A stretch of DNA of 64,000 bases from contig WNDQ01000004.1 of assembly GCA_009912175.1 (NCBI GenBank), positions 1 to 64,000 of the forward strand, read 5' to 3'. Shown piece by piece: positions 28,038 to 36,015 of the stretch (positions are counted from its first letter, which is position 1; every line of letters begins with the position of its first letter). Source of the stretch: Paracidovorax wautersii (GTDB lineage Bacteria > Pseudomonadota > Gammaproteobacteria > Burkholderiales > Burkholderiaceae_C). The position numbers and the translations under genes are program-made. The notes under the pieces were generated by a model. It searched no databases, was not told the DNA's origin, and was given only the letters and a program-made list of their open reading frames with translations.

Positions 28038-28087
28038 GCATCCCCTCGGGGGATCGGGTCATCGCGTCGCGATGGACCGAGGGGCCA
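28038..28087. repeat. Interspersed palindromic repeat, copy B
   Basis: The fuller copy of the element at 15310-15359 (44/50 identical). Outer arms CCCCTCGG and CCGAGGGG enclose an inner CATCGCG-t-CGCGATG palindrome; T6 follows at 28088-28093, so this copy could work as a second terminator behind leuA or as a structured RNA element. Confidence 0.7.
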
Positions 28088-28163
28088 TTTTTTATGGCCG
28101 GGCCGCAGCCTGGATCCACACGTTTCCGGGCTTCATGCATCCACGCTGTACACGCGCGGCGTC

Positions 28164-28685
28164 TTGCAGGGGGCTGTTGTCGACCCAGGCCGCCGGCAAG
28201 TTGGGGCCGCGCTGCTGGTGGCCGCGGGCCTGGTGCTGGCCGGTTGCGCCAGCGGGCCGCCGCGCAGCGGTGGCGGCAGCACCAGCCGGTCTTCAGGCCC
28301 GGACGGCAATCTCACGGCCGAGCAGTCCTCCGACATTGCCATCCACGCGCTGGGCCTGGTGGGCACGCCCTATCGCTACGGCGGCAACACGCCGGCCGGC
28401 GGTTTCGACTGCAGCGGCCTGATCGGCTATGTCTACCAGTCGCGCGCGGGCATGGCGCCGCCGCGCACGGTGGCGCAGCTCGCGGATTTTGGCCAGCCAG
28501 TGGCGGCCGGCAACCTGCGCACGGGCGACCTGATTCTGTTCGGGGGCGCGCGACCCACGCACGCCGGCATCGTGGTGGAGGGCGGGCGCTTCGTGCATGC
28601 GCCCTCGACCGGCGGCACGGTGCGGCTGGACCGTTTCACCTCGGGCTACTGGGCGCGGCAGCCGACGGCATTCCGGCGGATTTGA
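28164..28685 (+). CDS. NlpC/P60-family lipoprotein (cell-wall peptidase)
   Basis: A lipoprotein with hydrophobic segment VGAALLVAAGLVL and lipobox LAGC, then an NlpC/P60 domain: catalytic Cys in GGFDCSGLIGYVYQ and His in RPTHAGIVVEGGRFVHA. Such proteins cut D-Glu-(meso)DAP bonds in peptidoglycan stems. The start is unclear: no ATG or GTG is in frame near the signal peptide, and TTG 28164 is used here. A second reading is that one G has been lost from the GGGG run at 28203-28206: with one more G, ATG 28136 (MHPRCTRAASCRG...) would join the signal peptide in frame. Either a TTG start or a one-base deletion/sequencing error is needed. Confidence 0.75.
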   Translation: MQGAVVDPGRRQVGAALLVAAGLVLAGCASGPPRSGGGSTSRSSGPDGNLTAEQSSDIAIHALGLVGTPYRYGGNTPAGGFDCSGLIGYVYQSRAGMAPPRTVAQLADFGQPVAAGNLRTGDLILFGGARPTHAGIVVEGGRFVHAPSTGGTVRLDRFTSGYWARQPTAFRRI

Positions 28686-28731
28686 GGCAGGCCGGGGCAC
28701 GGCCGCGACCGTGCGCCCTCGATGGCCAACG

Positions 28732-30060
28732 TCAGGCGGCGAGCGGGCGCGGGCCGGTCGGCGCGGCATTCGTGGCAATGGCCTTGCGCACGAAGAGGCC
28801 GTAGCTCAGGGCGCCCAGCAGCAGCAGCGTCGCACCCAGCAGAAACACGCCCTTGAAGCTGCCGGTGGCATCCAGGATGACGCCGGTGGCGATCGGCGCG
28901 CACGCGGCGCCCAGGAAGCCGCCGAAGTTCTGGATGGCGCCCAGCGAGGCGACCTGCGCGGGCGGCGCAACGTCGGAGGCCAGCGTCCAGATCACGCCCG
29001 ACGGCATCTGCGAGGCGAAGTAGCCCAGCGTCAGCAAGGCGACGATGGTGCCGGCCTCGCCCAGGAAGGGAATGGGTGCGACGCTGCAGGCGGCCAACAG
29101 GGCCCCGCCGACGATGGGCACCTTGCGCGCGAACAGCGTGCGGTGGCCGCGCCGGATCAGCCAGTCCGAGAGCTGGCCGCCGACCAGCACGCCCAGGATG
29201 CCGGCCATGAACGGCAGCGACGCGATCCAGCCGGTCTGCGACAGGTTGAAGCCCAGCGTGCTCTGCAGGTAGCGTGGCAGCCAGGTCAGGTAGACCCAGA
29301 TCGTGAACATGATCGAGAAGTTGCCCAGGATCATGAACCACGTCACGCGCTGGCGAAACAGCGCGGACCAGCCGGCGTCCGGCTGCGCGGGGGCGGCCGC
29401 GGGCTGGGGCGTTGGCGGCGGCGCTTCGGCACCGTGGATTTCCCGGGCCTCGCTGGCCGACGGCATGCGAAAGCACAGCAGCCAGATGGCCAGCAGCGGA
29501 ATGCTGGCCAGGCCGATGGCGATGAACATGCCGCGCCAGCCCAGCGTCAGCATGAGGACGGTCAGCAGCGGCGGCGCGATGGCGTTGGCGATCTGCGAGC
29601 CGGTGTTGATGACCGAGGTGGGCAGGCCGCGTTCGCGCTGCGCGAACCAGCGGTGCATCACCTTGATGCTGGCCGGAAAAAAGGGCGCTTCGGTCACGCC
29701 CAGCAGCATGCGCAGGCCGTAGAGCGGCGCGAAGGCGTTGACGGCTGCCGCGCCTGCGGTGACCACGCCCCAGACGCTCATGGCGCCCGTGAGGATGCGC
29801 TTGGGGCCGAAGCGATCGATCAGCCAGCCCGCGGGCAGGTTGGCCAGGGCGTAGGGCCAGAGGAAGGCCGACAGCAGCAGGCCCATCTGGGTCGAGCTCA
29901 GGCCGAACTCGGTGCTGATCAGGCCGCTGGCGATCGCCAGATTGGCGCGATCGAGGTAGTTGACGATGGCGATCAGCAGCAGGATGGCCACCAGGGTCCA
30001 GCGCACGCGCGCGGTGCGCGGCGTGACCGTGCTAGGGATGGGGGAGGGGGTTGTCGTCAT
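28732..30060 (-). CDS. MFS transporter, anion:cation symporter (sugar-acid type)
   Basis: A 442-residue, 12-helix major facilitator of the ACS family (hexuronate, galactonate, phthalate carriers): WTLVAILLLIAIVNYLDRANLAIA, the GLLLSAFLWPYALANLPAGWLIDRFGPKR loop and RMLLGVTEAPFFPASIKVMHRWFAQRERG are typical. Start ATG 30060. It is the second gene after the DapA-family gene on the minus strand (110-base gap), and together with the divergent LacI regulator suggests uptake of a sugar acid. Confidence 0.85.
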   Translation of the reverse strand: MTTTPSPIPSTVTPRTARVRWTLVAILLLIAIVNYLDRANLAIASGLISTEFGLSSTQMGLLLSAFLWPYALANLPAGWLIDRFGPKRILTGAMSVWGVVTAGAAAVNAFAPLYGLRMLLGVTEAPFFPASIKVMHRWFAQRERGLPTSVINTGSQIANAIAPPLLTVLMLTLGWRGMFIAIGLASIPLLAIWLLCFRMPSASEAREIHGAEAPPPTPQPAAAPAQPDAGWSALFRQRVTWFMILGNFSIMFTIWVYLTWLPRYLQSTLGFNLSQTGWIASLPFMAGILGVLVGGQLSDWLIRRGHRTLFARKVPIVGGALLAACSVAPIPFLGEAGTIVALLTLGYFASQMPSGVIWTLASDVAPPAQVASLGAIQNFGGFLGAACAPIATGVILDATGSFKGVFLLGATLLLLGALSYGLFVRKAIATNAAPTGPRPLAA

Positions 30061-30170
30061 CTGTCTCGCTCCATGGGATTCGGGCAGGCCGGCCGCTGCG
30101 GGCGGCCGGCAATCTGGCGTCTGTGGCGCCGGTTCGTGCAGGGGGAGGCGGGCGCGGAAGGCCCGCCGGC

Positions 30171-31102
30171 TCAGGCCAGCGCCGCGATGCGCTGGCGGTA
30201 GTGCGCCGTGCCGGCCGCGATCTTGTCGAGCAGCGCCTCGAGCGCCCAGAACTTCTCGTGGATGTCGAAGGCCACGGCACGGCTGGTGGTGCTGCCGAAT
30301 GTGCCCAGGCGCTGGTGGTAACGCTTGGCCAGCTTGGGGTAGCCCATGGGCTCGGCCATGGCGGCCAGGGCCAGGAACACGGCCAGCTCGTCGGCCAGCG
30401 CCGGATGGCGCGGGCCATGCGAGAGCAGCCACTGGTACAGGTCGGTGTGGAAGTTGGTGAACACGCCGCTGAAGCCGCGCACGCCCGCCTGCATGGCGCC
30501 ATGGGCGATGGCGGCGTTGGCGTTGACGATGGCCAGCGGCGTGCCGCGCACCAGTGCCACGCGCCGCTGCACGGTCGGCAGGTCGCACGACACGTCCTTG
30601 AGCACGACGAAGCGCCCGCTGTTCGCGCAGTAGCTCAGTTCCTCGTCGCTGAGCAGGCGGCGGTAGGGCGCGGGGCATTCGTACAGGCCCAGCGGAAGCT
30701 CGGTGGGTAGGCGTTCGAGCAGCCAGTCGAGGTTGGCGCGCCAGGTGGCCGGGCCTTGCTGGGCCGGGTTCAGCCGGTTGGTCACCAGCACCAGGGCGTC
30801 GACGCCGGTTTCGGCCACGGCCAGCAGTTCGTCGAGTTGGGCCTGGCGGTCGTCGCTGACGTGGCCGGAAGCGATCACCGGCACCCGGCCGGCGGCCCGC
30901 TCGCGTGTGCGGCGGGCCAGCGTGACGCGCTCGTCCAGGCTCAGCAGCTGCATCTCACTGGACTGGCAGACCGCGAACAGCGCGTCTGCGCCCTGCGCGA
31001 GGTACCAGTCGACCAGGCGATCCAGGCCGTCCAGGTCCAGGCTCCCGCTTCGGTGAAGGGCGTGAGCATGACGGGAATGACGCCGTTGATGGGTTGATGC
31101 AT
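30171..31102 (-). pseudogene. DapA/DHDPS-family aldolase or dehydratase, frameshifted near the start
   Basis: From ATG 31102 the frame reads MHQPINGVIPVMLTPFTEAG and then loses homology; continuing one base out of phase gives SLDLDGLDRLVDWYLAQGADALFAVCQSSE and the rest of a Schiff-base aldolase to the stop at 30171. The break is at 31044-31046, where a GGG run on the coding strand would need one more G. Downstream features are intact: tyrosine in LGLYECPAPYRR and active-site lysine in GRFVVLKDVS. Members make or cleave 2-keto acids of sugar acids or act as DHDPS. Together with the MFS and LacI genes it forms a sugar-acid-type locus. It could be a true pseudogene or a sequencing error. Confidence 0.75.
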
Positions 31103-31163
31103 GCGGAAAGCTCCAGGCAAAAAAGGGCGCGACCAAGTCGGCCACAACATGAGATGCGCTAGA

Positions 31164-31175
31164 GTAAACGTTTAC
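31164..31175. promoter_or_regulatory. LacI/GalR-type operator
   Basis: GTAAACGTTTAC is a perfect 12-bp palindrome with the central CG of LacI/GalR-family operators. It lies between the divergent DapA-family gene and the LacI-type regulator, the expected place for local control. Confidence 0.65.
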
Positions 31176-31292
31176 ATTCGAAGAATTGACAGGGTAATCC
31201 CTGAGATTGATCCCGGCGTTGGCGGTCCGCTGGCTCGGCCTTGCCGGGTTCCGGGGCGGTGGCGGGACGGCCGGGCATCGCGCTCGGAAATA

Positions 31293-32393
31293 ATGGGCCG
31301 GGCCCGCTTTCGGGCCCATCCAGACGCAAGGGGGGGGGGGGACGGTTTGTCTTTGTCACAGAGAGCGCCACGGCGGCACGATGCGCGGCCGGGGCTGAAG
31401 GATGTCGCCTTGGCGGCCGGCGTGTCGACGGCCACGGTTTCGCGGGTCATCAACCTGCCCGAGCGGGTTTCGCCCGAGGTGCGCGCGCGTGTGCAGTCCG
31501 CCATCGAGGCGCTGGGCTGGATCCCCAACGAAACCGGCCGGGCGCTGGCGTCGAGCCGCTCGCGCCTGCTGGGCCTGCTGCTGCCGACCATGGACAACGA
31601 GGTCTTCGCGCACCAGGCCGAGGGCCTGCAGCGGGTGCTGCGCGCGCGCGGCATGAACCTGCTGATCGGCTGCTCCAACTACGACCTGGGCGTGGCCTAC
31701 GAAGAGGCCCAGATCATGGTCGGCCGCGGTATCGAGGCGCTGGCCTTCGTGGGCGAGACGCAGGACGCGCGGCTGTATGAACTGCTGCGCGCCCGCGCCC
31801 TGCCCTACGCCGTGCTCTACAGCTGGCGCGCGCAGGCGCCGCATCCGTGCATCGGCGTCGACCACCGCGCCGCGTTTTGCACGCTCACGCAGCGCCTGAT
31901 CGCGCTGGGCCATCGCCGGCTGGGCGTGGTGCTGCAGCCGCTGGCCCACAACGACCGTGTGGCCGCGCGGCTGGACGGCATCCGCGACGCCGTGGCGGCG
32001 GCCGGCAGTGCCTGCACCTGCGTGTTCGAGCACCAGGAAAGCGGCATCGGCATCGACTTTGGCGAGCAGGCCTTCAACCGGCTGATGGCGCGCCCCGAGC
32101 GGCCGACAGCCGTGCTCTGCGGCAACGACGAGCTGGCGCTGGGCGCTTTTTTTGCGGCGCAAAAGGCCGGCATCCGGGTGCCGCACGAGGTGTCGCTGAC
32201 GGGGTTCGACGACCTGCGTGTCGTCTCGCGCCTGACGCCGGCGCTGACCAGCGGCCGCGTGGACAACCGGCGGCTGGGTGAGCTGGCCGGCCTGCAATTG
32301 CTCGATGCGCTCGACGGCAAGGGCACGCCGCCTGGCGCGGCGCTGCCCGTCGAGTGGCAGTGGCGCGGCAGCGTTGCGCCACCGGCCTCATGA
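31293..32393 (+). CDS. LacI-family transcriptional regulator
   Basis: A 366-residue repressor: DNA-binding HTH at about 35-55 (LKDVALAAGVSTATVSRVINLP), hinge SSRSRLLGLLLP and a periplasmic-binding-protein-like effector domain ending SLTGFDDLRVVSRLTPALTSGRVDNRRLG. The ATG at 31293 places a run of 12 G (31330-31341) inside the coding sequence as a glycine stretch; a TTG at 31347 would put the G run at the ribosome binding site. In both cases a change in tract length would change expression. It is divergent from the DapA-family/MFS genes, with a palindromic operator between. Confidence 0.85.
   Translation: MGRARFRAHPDARGGGDGLSLSQRAPRRHDARPGLKDVALAAGVSTATVSRVINLPERVSPEVRARVQSAIEALGWIPNETGRALASSRSRLLGLLLPTMDNEVFAHQAEGLQRVLRARGMNLLIGCSNYDLGVAYEEAQIMVGRGIEALAFVGETQDARLYELLRARALPYAVLYSWRAQAPHPCIGVDHRAAFCTLTQRLIALGHRRLGVVLQPLAHNDRVAARLDGIRDAVAAAGSACTCVFEHQESGIGIDFGEQAFNRLMARPERPTAVLCGNDELALGAFFAAQKAGIRVPHEVSLTGFDDLRVVSRLTPALTSGRVDNRRLGELAGLQLLDALDGKGTPPGAALPVEWQWRGSVAPPAS
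31330..31341 (+). repeat. Homopolymer tract of 12 G
   Basis: The longest mononucleotide run I noticed. Tracts of this length slip readily during replication. It is either in the first codons of the LacI-type regulator or immediately before its start, so it could switch the regulator on and off. It is also the kind of run in which sequencers miscount. Confidence 0.8.
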
Positions 32394-32415
32394 CGATCTC
32401 CTGACCTGTCCCCAC

Positions 32416-32431
32416 CAGCCGGACCCGGCTG
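32416..32431. terminator. Hairpin between convergent lacI-type and yhaV genes
   Basis: CAGCCGGACCCGGCTG is an inverted repeat in the 54-base gap between two convergent genes. It has no T run, so its role as terminator is uncertain. Confidence 0.3.
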
Positions 32432-32447
32432 ACGCGCGTGAAGGGGG

Positions 32448-32963
32448 TCAACCTGCCGGCGTGATGCCAGCGGCGAATCGTTGCAGGCGTTGCCCTTCGG
32501 CGCGCGCCTCGGCCAGCAACTGATGCCAGTCGTCGGGGGGATGGCCCCTTTCCAGCATCGTGCGAAAGACCCGGTAGGCGTCGTCACTGCTCTCGTAGGC
32601 GCGTTTGGTGTCCTCGTCGTTGACCCACGCGAACACGATCACCCGGCTGGACGCGTGGTAGCGGAAAAAGAGCCGGTACTGCTGAAAGAACGAGGCTCTG
32701 AACCAGTGTTTGCGGTCGCCGCCGAGGGTGTTGCCTTGCCGGTATTCCGGTCGCGTCGGGTCCTGCGGGATGACATCGAATGCCAATTTCGTGATCGCCG
32801 CGAGTCGTTTGGTGGCGTTTTTCTTCCAGTACCCGAGAGGGTCCTTCTGCTTGAAGGCCTCGACCTGCTGGGCCAAGGCATCCAGTTGCGCGAGAAACAG
32901 CGGGTGGGCAAAACCGTCCACCCGTGGATGAGCAGGGGCGCGGGTTCGCGCTTGCTCATTCAT
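32448..32963 (-). CDS. yhaV: YhaV-family toxin (type II toxin-antitoxin ribonuclease)
   Basis: A 171-residue protein matching the YhaV family: NGF-like start DGFAHPLFLAQLDALAQQVEAFKQKDP, then WFRASFFQQYRLFFRYHASSRVIVFAWVNDEDTKRAYESSDDAYRVFRTMLERGHPPDDWHQLL. YhaV of E. coli is an mRNA interferase neutralised by PrlF. The ATG at 32963 overlaps the end of the antitoxin gene by 8 bases, so antitoxin is made first. It is slightly longer than the 154-residue E. coli protein at both ends. All of the core looks intact. Confidence 0.88.
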   Translation of the reverse strand: MNEQARTRAPAHPRVDGFAHPLFLAQLDALAQQVEAFKQKDPLGYWKKNATKRLAAITKLAFDVIPQDPTRPEYRQGNTLGGDRKHWFRASFFQQYRLFFRYHASSRVIVFAWVNDEDTKRAYESSDDAYRVFRTMLERGHPPDDWHQLLAEARAEGQRLQRFAAGITPAG

Positions 32964-33285
32964 CTTCCGCCGACAGAGGGGCGTCGAGATCGACGTCGAT
33001 GCCCTTGGTCAGGGACTGGAGGTGCTGCACGAAGTGGGGGTCGACGGCCTGCAGGCGTTCGGGATGGCGGGCGATGTCGCGGGAGAGGAAGCCGAGGAAC
33101 TGGCCCAGCACCGGGTCGTCTTCCTCGGCGGACTCGGCACGCGTCAGCACGACTTCGCCGCCAGGGCGAATGCTGTAGTGGATCTTGTCGCGCTTGCCCA
33201 GTTGAAGGGCGCGGCGCACGGTTTCCGGCACCGTGGTCTGGTAGCGGTCCGTCAGCGTAGATTCGACTTCGAGGGTGGCAGCCAT
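32956..33285 (-). CDS. prlF: PrlF-family antitoxin
   Basis: A 109-residue antitoxin with an N-terminal AbrB/SpoVT swapped-hairpin DNA-binding domain (LEVESTLTDRYQTTVPETVRRALQLGKRDKIHYSI) and an acidic C-terminal tail (SAEEDDPVLGQFLGFLSRDI, then DVDLDAPLSAEDE) expected to bind YhaV. AbrB-type antitoxins repress their own promoter; an inverted repeat upstream fits that. GGAGC lies before ATG 33285. Confidence 0.87.
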   Translation of the reverse strand: MAATLEVESTLTDRYQTTVPETVRRALQLGKRDKIHYSIRPGGEVVLTRAESAEEDDPVLGQFLGFLSRDIARHPERLQAVDPHFVQHLQSLTKGIDVDLDAPLSAEDE

Positions 33286-33322
33286 GGTGCGCTCCGGTCA
33301 GAAAGGGCAAGTACCTTGCATG

Positions 33323-33362
33323 GTAATGCAATTGCCTTGCCGTGTAAATGCAAGTGCATTAC
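33323..33362. promoter_or_regulatory. Probable autoregulatory operator of prlF-yhaV
   Basis: GTAATGCAATTGC (33323-33335) and GCAAGTGCATTAC (33350-33362) are inverted repeats matching at 12 of 13 positions, 38 bases upstream of prlF. Overlapping TTGCAT/ATGCAA half-sites add further symmetry. The stretch is the only AT-rich sequence nearby and likely holds the promoter. Confidence 0.55.
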
Positions 33363-33405
33363 CCGTGGCCATTGCCCTCCTGTCCGGCGACAAAAATCCG
33401 AACCC

Positions 33406-34560
33406 TCAGGCCAACGACCGCCCGAGCTTGCGCAGGAAGTTCTCGCAGGCGCCCAACTGGGCGATGTCGATGAACTCGTCGGGTTTGTGGGCCTGCTCGA
33501 TGTGGCCGGGGCCGCACACCACGGTGGGGATGCCCACGGCCTGGAACAGGCCGGCCTCGGTGCCGTAGGCCACTTTGCGGGTGGCGCCGTCGGCTGTGAG
33601 CGCGCGCACAAGCTGGGTGATGGCGGCCTGCTCGCTGGCTTCCAGCGCGGGGGCGGCGGCGCCGGTTTCGATGTCGATGCGCGCCTCGGCCCAGTCCTGG
33701 CGCATGCGCGGCAGCAGCTCGTCGTGCACGTACTGCTCGACCTGGGCCTGGATGCTGGCGGGCGACAGGCCCGGCAGGTTGCGGAATTCGTAGGCGAACT
33801 CGCACTGCTCGGGGATGGTGTTGACCGCGATGCCGCCACTGATCTGGTTGGTGGTCAGGGTGGTGAACGGCACGTCGTAGAACGGGTCGTAGGGGCCGTT
33901 GGCCTTGTACTGGTCGGCGATGTCGCGGATGCGGCAGATCAGGCGCGCGGCGTATTCGATGGCGTTGCAGCCGCGCGGGGTGAGCGACGAATGCGCGGCC
34001 TTGCCGTGCACGCGGCAGCGGAACAGGTTGATGCCCTTGTGCGCGACGACCACCTGCATGCCGGTGGGCTCGCCCACCACGCAGCCCTCGGCCTGCAGGC
34101 CGCGCTGCTTGAGCTGGGCCAGCATGACGGGCGCGCCCACGCAGCCGACTTCCTCGTCATAGGACAAGGCCAGGTGGATGGGTTTGGCGCGCGGCAGCGC
34201 CAGCCACTCGGGCACCAGCGCCAGCGCGGTGGCGATGTAGCCCTTCATGTCGGCCGCGCCGCGCCCGTAGAGCCAGCCGTCGCGTTCGGTCAGCACGAAG
34301 GGGTCGCTGCTCCAGGCCTGGCCGTCGACCGGCACCACGTCGGTGTGGCCCGACAGCACGATGCCGCCCTGCGTGCCGCCGTCAGCGGCCGGCAGCGTGG
34401 CGAACAGGTTGGCCTTGCCGCCTTGCGGCGCGTAAAAGAGTTCGGGCTGCAGGCCTTGCGCGGCCAGCGCGTCGCGCACGGTTTCGATCAGGGCGAGGTT
34501 GGAGTTGCGGCTGGTGGTGTCGAAGGACACCAGTTTTTCCAGCCAGGCACGGGTGTTCAT
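33406..34560 (-). CDS. argE: Acetylornithine deacetylase
   Basis: A 384-residue M20-family metallohydrolase converting N-acetylornithine to ornithine. Zinc-site motifs are visible: GIVLSGHTDVVPVDGQ, YGRGAADMKG, LSYDEEVGCVGA (catalytic Glu then metal Glu), GEPT, and the C-terminal PGHIEQAHKPDEFI. The dimerisation domain contains HGKAAHSSLTPRGCNAIEYAA. Start ATG 34560 gives the family N terminus MNTRAWLEKLVSFDTTSRNSN. It is divergent from the MFS gene. Related M20 amidohydrolases are the alternative, but the fit is good. Confidence 0.88.
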   Translation of the reverse strand: MNTRAWLEKLVSFDTTSRNSNLALIETVRDALAAQGLQPELFYAPQGGKANLFATLPAADGGTQGGIVLSGHTDVVPVDGQAWSSDPFVLTERDGWLYGRGAADMKGYIATALALVPEWLALPRAKPIHLALSYDEEVGCVGAPVMLAQLKQRGLQAEGCVVGEPTGMQVVVAHKGINLFRCRVHGKAAHSSLTPRGCNAIEYAARLICRIRDIADQYKANGPYDPFYDVPFTTLTTNQISGGIAVNTIPEQCEFAYEFRNLPGLSPASIQAQVEQYVHDELLPRMRQDWAEARIDIETGAAAPALEASEQAAITQLVRALTADGATRKVAYGTEAGLFQAVGIPTVVCGPGHIEQAHKPDEFIDIAQLGACENFLRKLGRSLA

Positions 34561-34693
34561 GGCAGAGGACAAGAGCAGGCAGTCGAAAAGGTGCAGTTTA
34601 AGCCGGGCACGGGCATCGGCGCTGGCGCTGGCACGACTTGTGCGGCATGCTGGCGCGCTTCCTTCTTCCCGCCACACACGAAAGCAGTCCGCC

Positions 34694-35974
34694 GTGCCCA
34701 ACCCACAACCCGTCTCCAAACGCAGCATCCTCGCGGCCGTCATCGGCAATGCGCTGGAATGGTATGACTTCCTGGTCTTTGCCTTCATGACGCCCATCGT
34801 GGCCAAGCTGTTTTTCCCCAGCAACCCGGCCGACCCGGACGACAACCTCAACCAGATCCTGCTGACCACCGCGGTGTTCGGCGTGGGGTTTTTTATGCGG
34901 CCGGTCGGCGGCATCGTGCTGGGGCTGTATGGCGACCGGCACGGGCGCAAGTCGGCCATGGTGCTGGTGACCAGCCTGATGGCGGTGGCGATCGCCATCA
35001 TCACGCTGGCACCCACCTACGCGGCCGTGGGCGTGCTCGCGCCGCTGTGCATCCTGATCGCGCGGCTGCTGCAGGGCTTTGCCGCGGGGGGCGAGTTCGG
35101 CACCGCGACCGCGCTGCTGATCGAGCTGGCGCCGCCGGGCAAACGCGGCTTCTACGGCGCCTGGCAGATGACGGGGCAGATGATCGCGCTGCTGATCGGC
35201 GCGGCCATCGGCACGCTGATCACCGACCTGTTCACGCAGCAGCAGCTCATGGACTGGGCCTGGCGCCTGCCCTTCGCCTTCGGCCTGCTGATCGTGCCGG
35301 TGGCCATCTACATCCGCCGCCTGCAGGCTGCCCGCGCCAGCGGCACGGTCAGGAACATCGGCCTGGTCGAGATGCTGCGCACGCATGCGCGCGAAACGCT
35401 GGTGGGCATGGGCCTGGTGGTCACGGCCACGGTGTCGATCTACATCACCTTCACCTACATCGTCACCTTCTCGACGATCACGCTCAAGCTGCCGCTGCAC
35501 GACACCTTCCTGGTGCAGATGGCGGGCGCGGCGCTGATGGTGGTGCTCATGCCCTTCATGGGCGCCTGGTCCGACCGCATCGGCCGCCGCCCGCTCATGA
35601 TCGGCTCGCTGCTGGGCTACCTGCTGGTGCTCTACCCGCTGTACGCGTGGCTCACGGCCGAGCCCTCGATCGCCCGGCTGCTGGTGGTGCAGGTGGTGGT
35701 GTGCCTGTTCGTGTCGGTGTTCTTCGGCGTGTTCTCGACCGTGATGGCCGAGATGTTCCCCGCCAACGTGCGCTCGGTCGGCATGTCCATGGCTTACAAC
35801 ATCGCCGTGATGGTGTTCGGCGGTTTTGCGCAGTTCATCGTGACCTGGCTGATCCGCGCCACCGGCTCGCCCATGTCGCCGGCCTACTACGTGATGTTCG
35901 GCGTGGTGCTGGGCCTGATCGCGGCCTTCTTCATCCGCGAACGCGCGCACGAGGCGAGCATCGACCACCATTGA
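34694..35974 (+). CDS. MFS transporter, metabolite:H+ symporter type (ProP/citrate-like)
   Basis: A 426-residue, 12-helix transporter starting from GTG 34694: SKRSILAAVIGNALEWYDFLVFAFMTPIVAKLFFP is the metabolite:H+ symporter signature (as in ProP, KgtP and citrate carriers), followed by MRPVGGIVLGLYGDRHGRKSAM and RLLQGFAAGGEFGTATALLIE. It lacks the long C-terminal coiled coil of ProP, so it is not an osmosensor; a carboxylate or amino-acid substrate is more likely. Divergent from argE by 133 bases. Confidence 0.85.
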   Translation: MPNPQPVSKRSILAAVIGNALEWYDFLVFAFMTPIVAKLFFPSNPADPDDNLNQILLTTAVFGVGFFMRPVGGIVLGLYGDRHGRKSAMVLVTSLMAVAIAIITLAPTYAAVGVLAPLCILIARLLQGFAAGGEFGTATALLIELAPPGKRGFYGAWQMTGQMIALLIGAAIGTLITDLFTQQQLMDWAWRLPFAFGLLIVPVAIYIRRLQAARASGTVRNIGLVEMLRTHARETLVGMGLVVTATVSIYITFTYIVTFSTITLKLPLHDTFLVQMAGAALMVVLMPFMGAWSDRIGRRPLMIGSLLGYLLVLYPLYAWLTAEPSIARLLVVQVVVCLFVSVFFGVFSTVMAEMFPANVRSVGMSMAYNIAVMVFGGFAQFIVTWLIRATGSPMSPAYYVMFGVVLGLIAAFFIRERAHEASIDHH

Positions 35975-36015
35975 TGGTGGGTGGGTCCGCCGCGCGTGGT
36001 GGCGGCGGGTTGCGG

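Noticed and set aside
33286-33362. The AT-rich inverted repeats before prlF as a CRISPR-like or attachment site
   Set aside because: Only one pair of half-sites, adjacent to a toxin-antitoxin operon whose antitoxin is a DNA-binding protein; an operator is the simpler reading. No integrase or repeat array is nearby.
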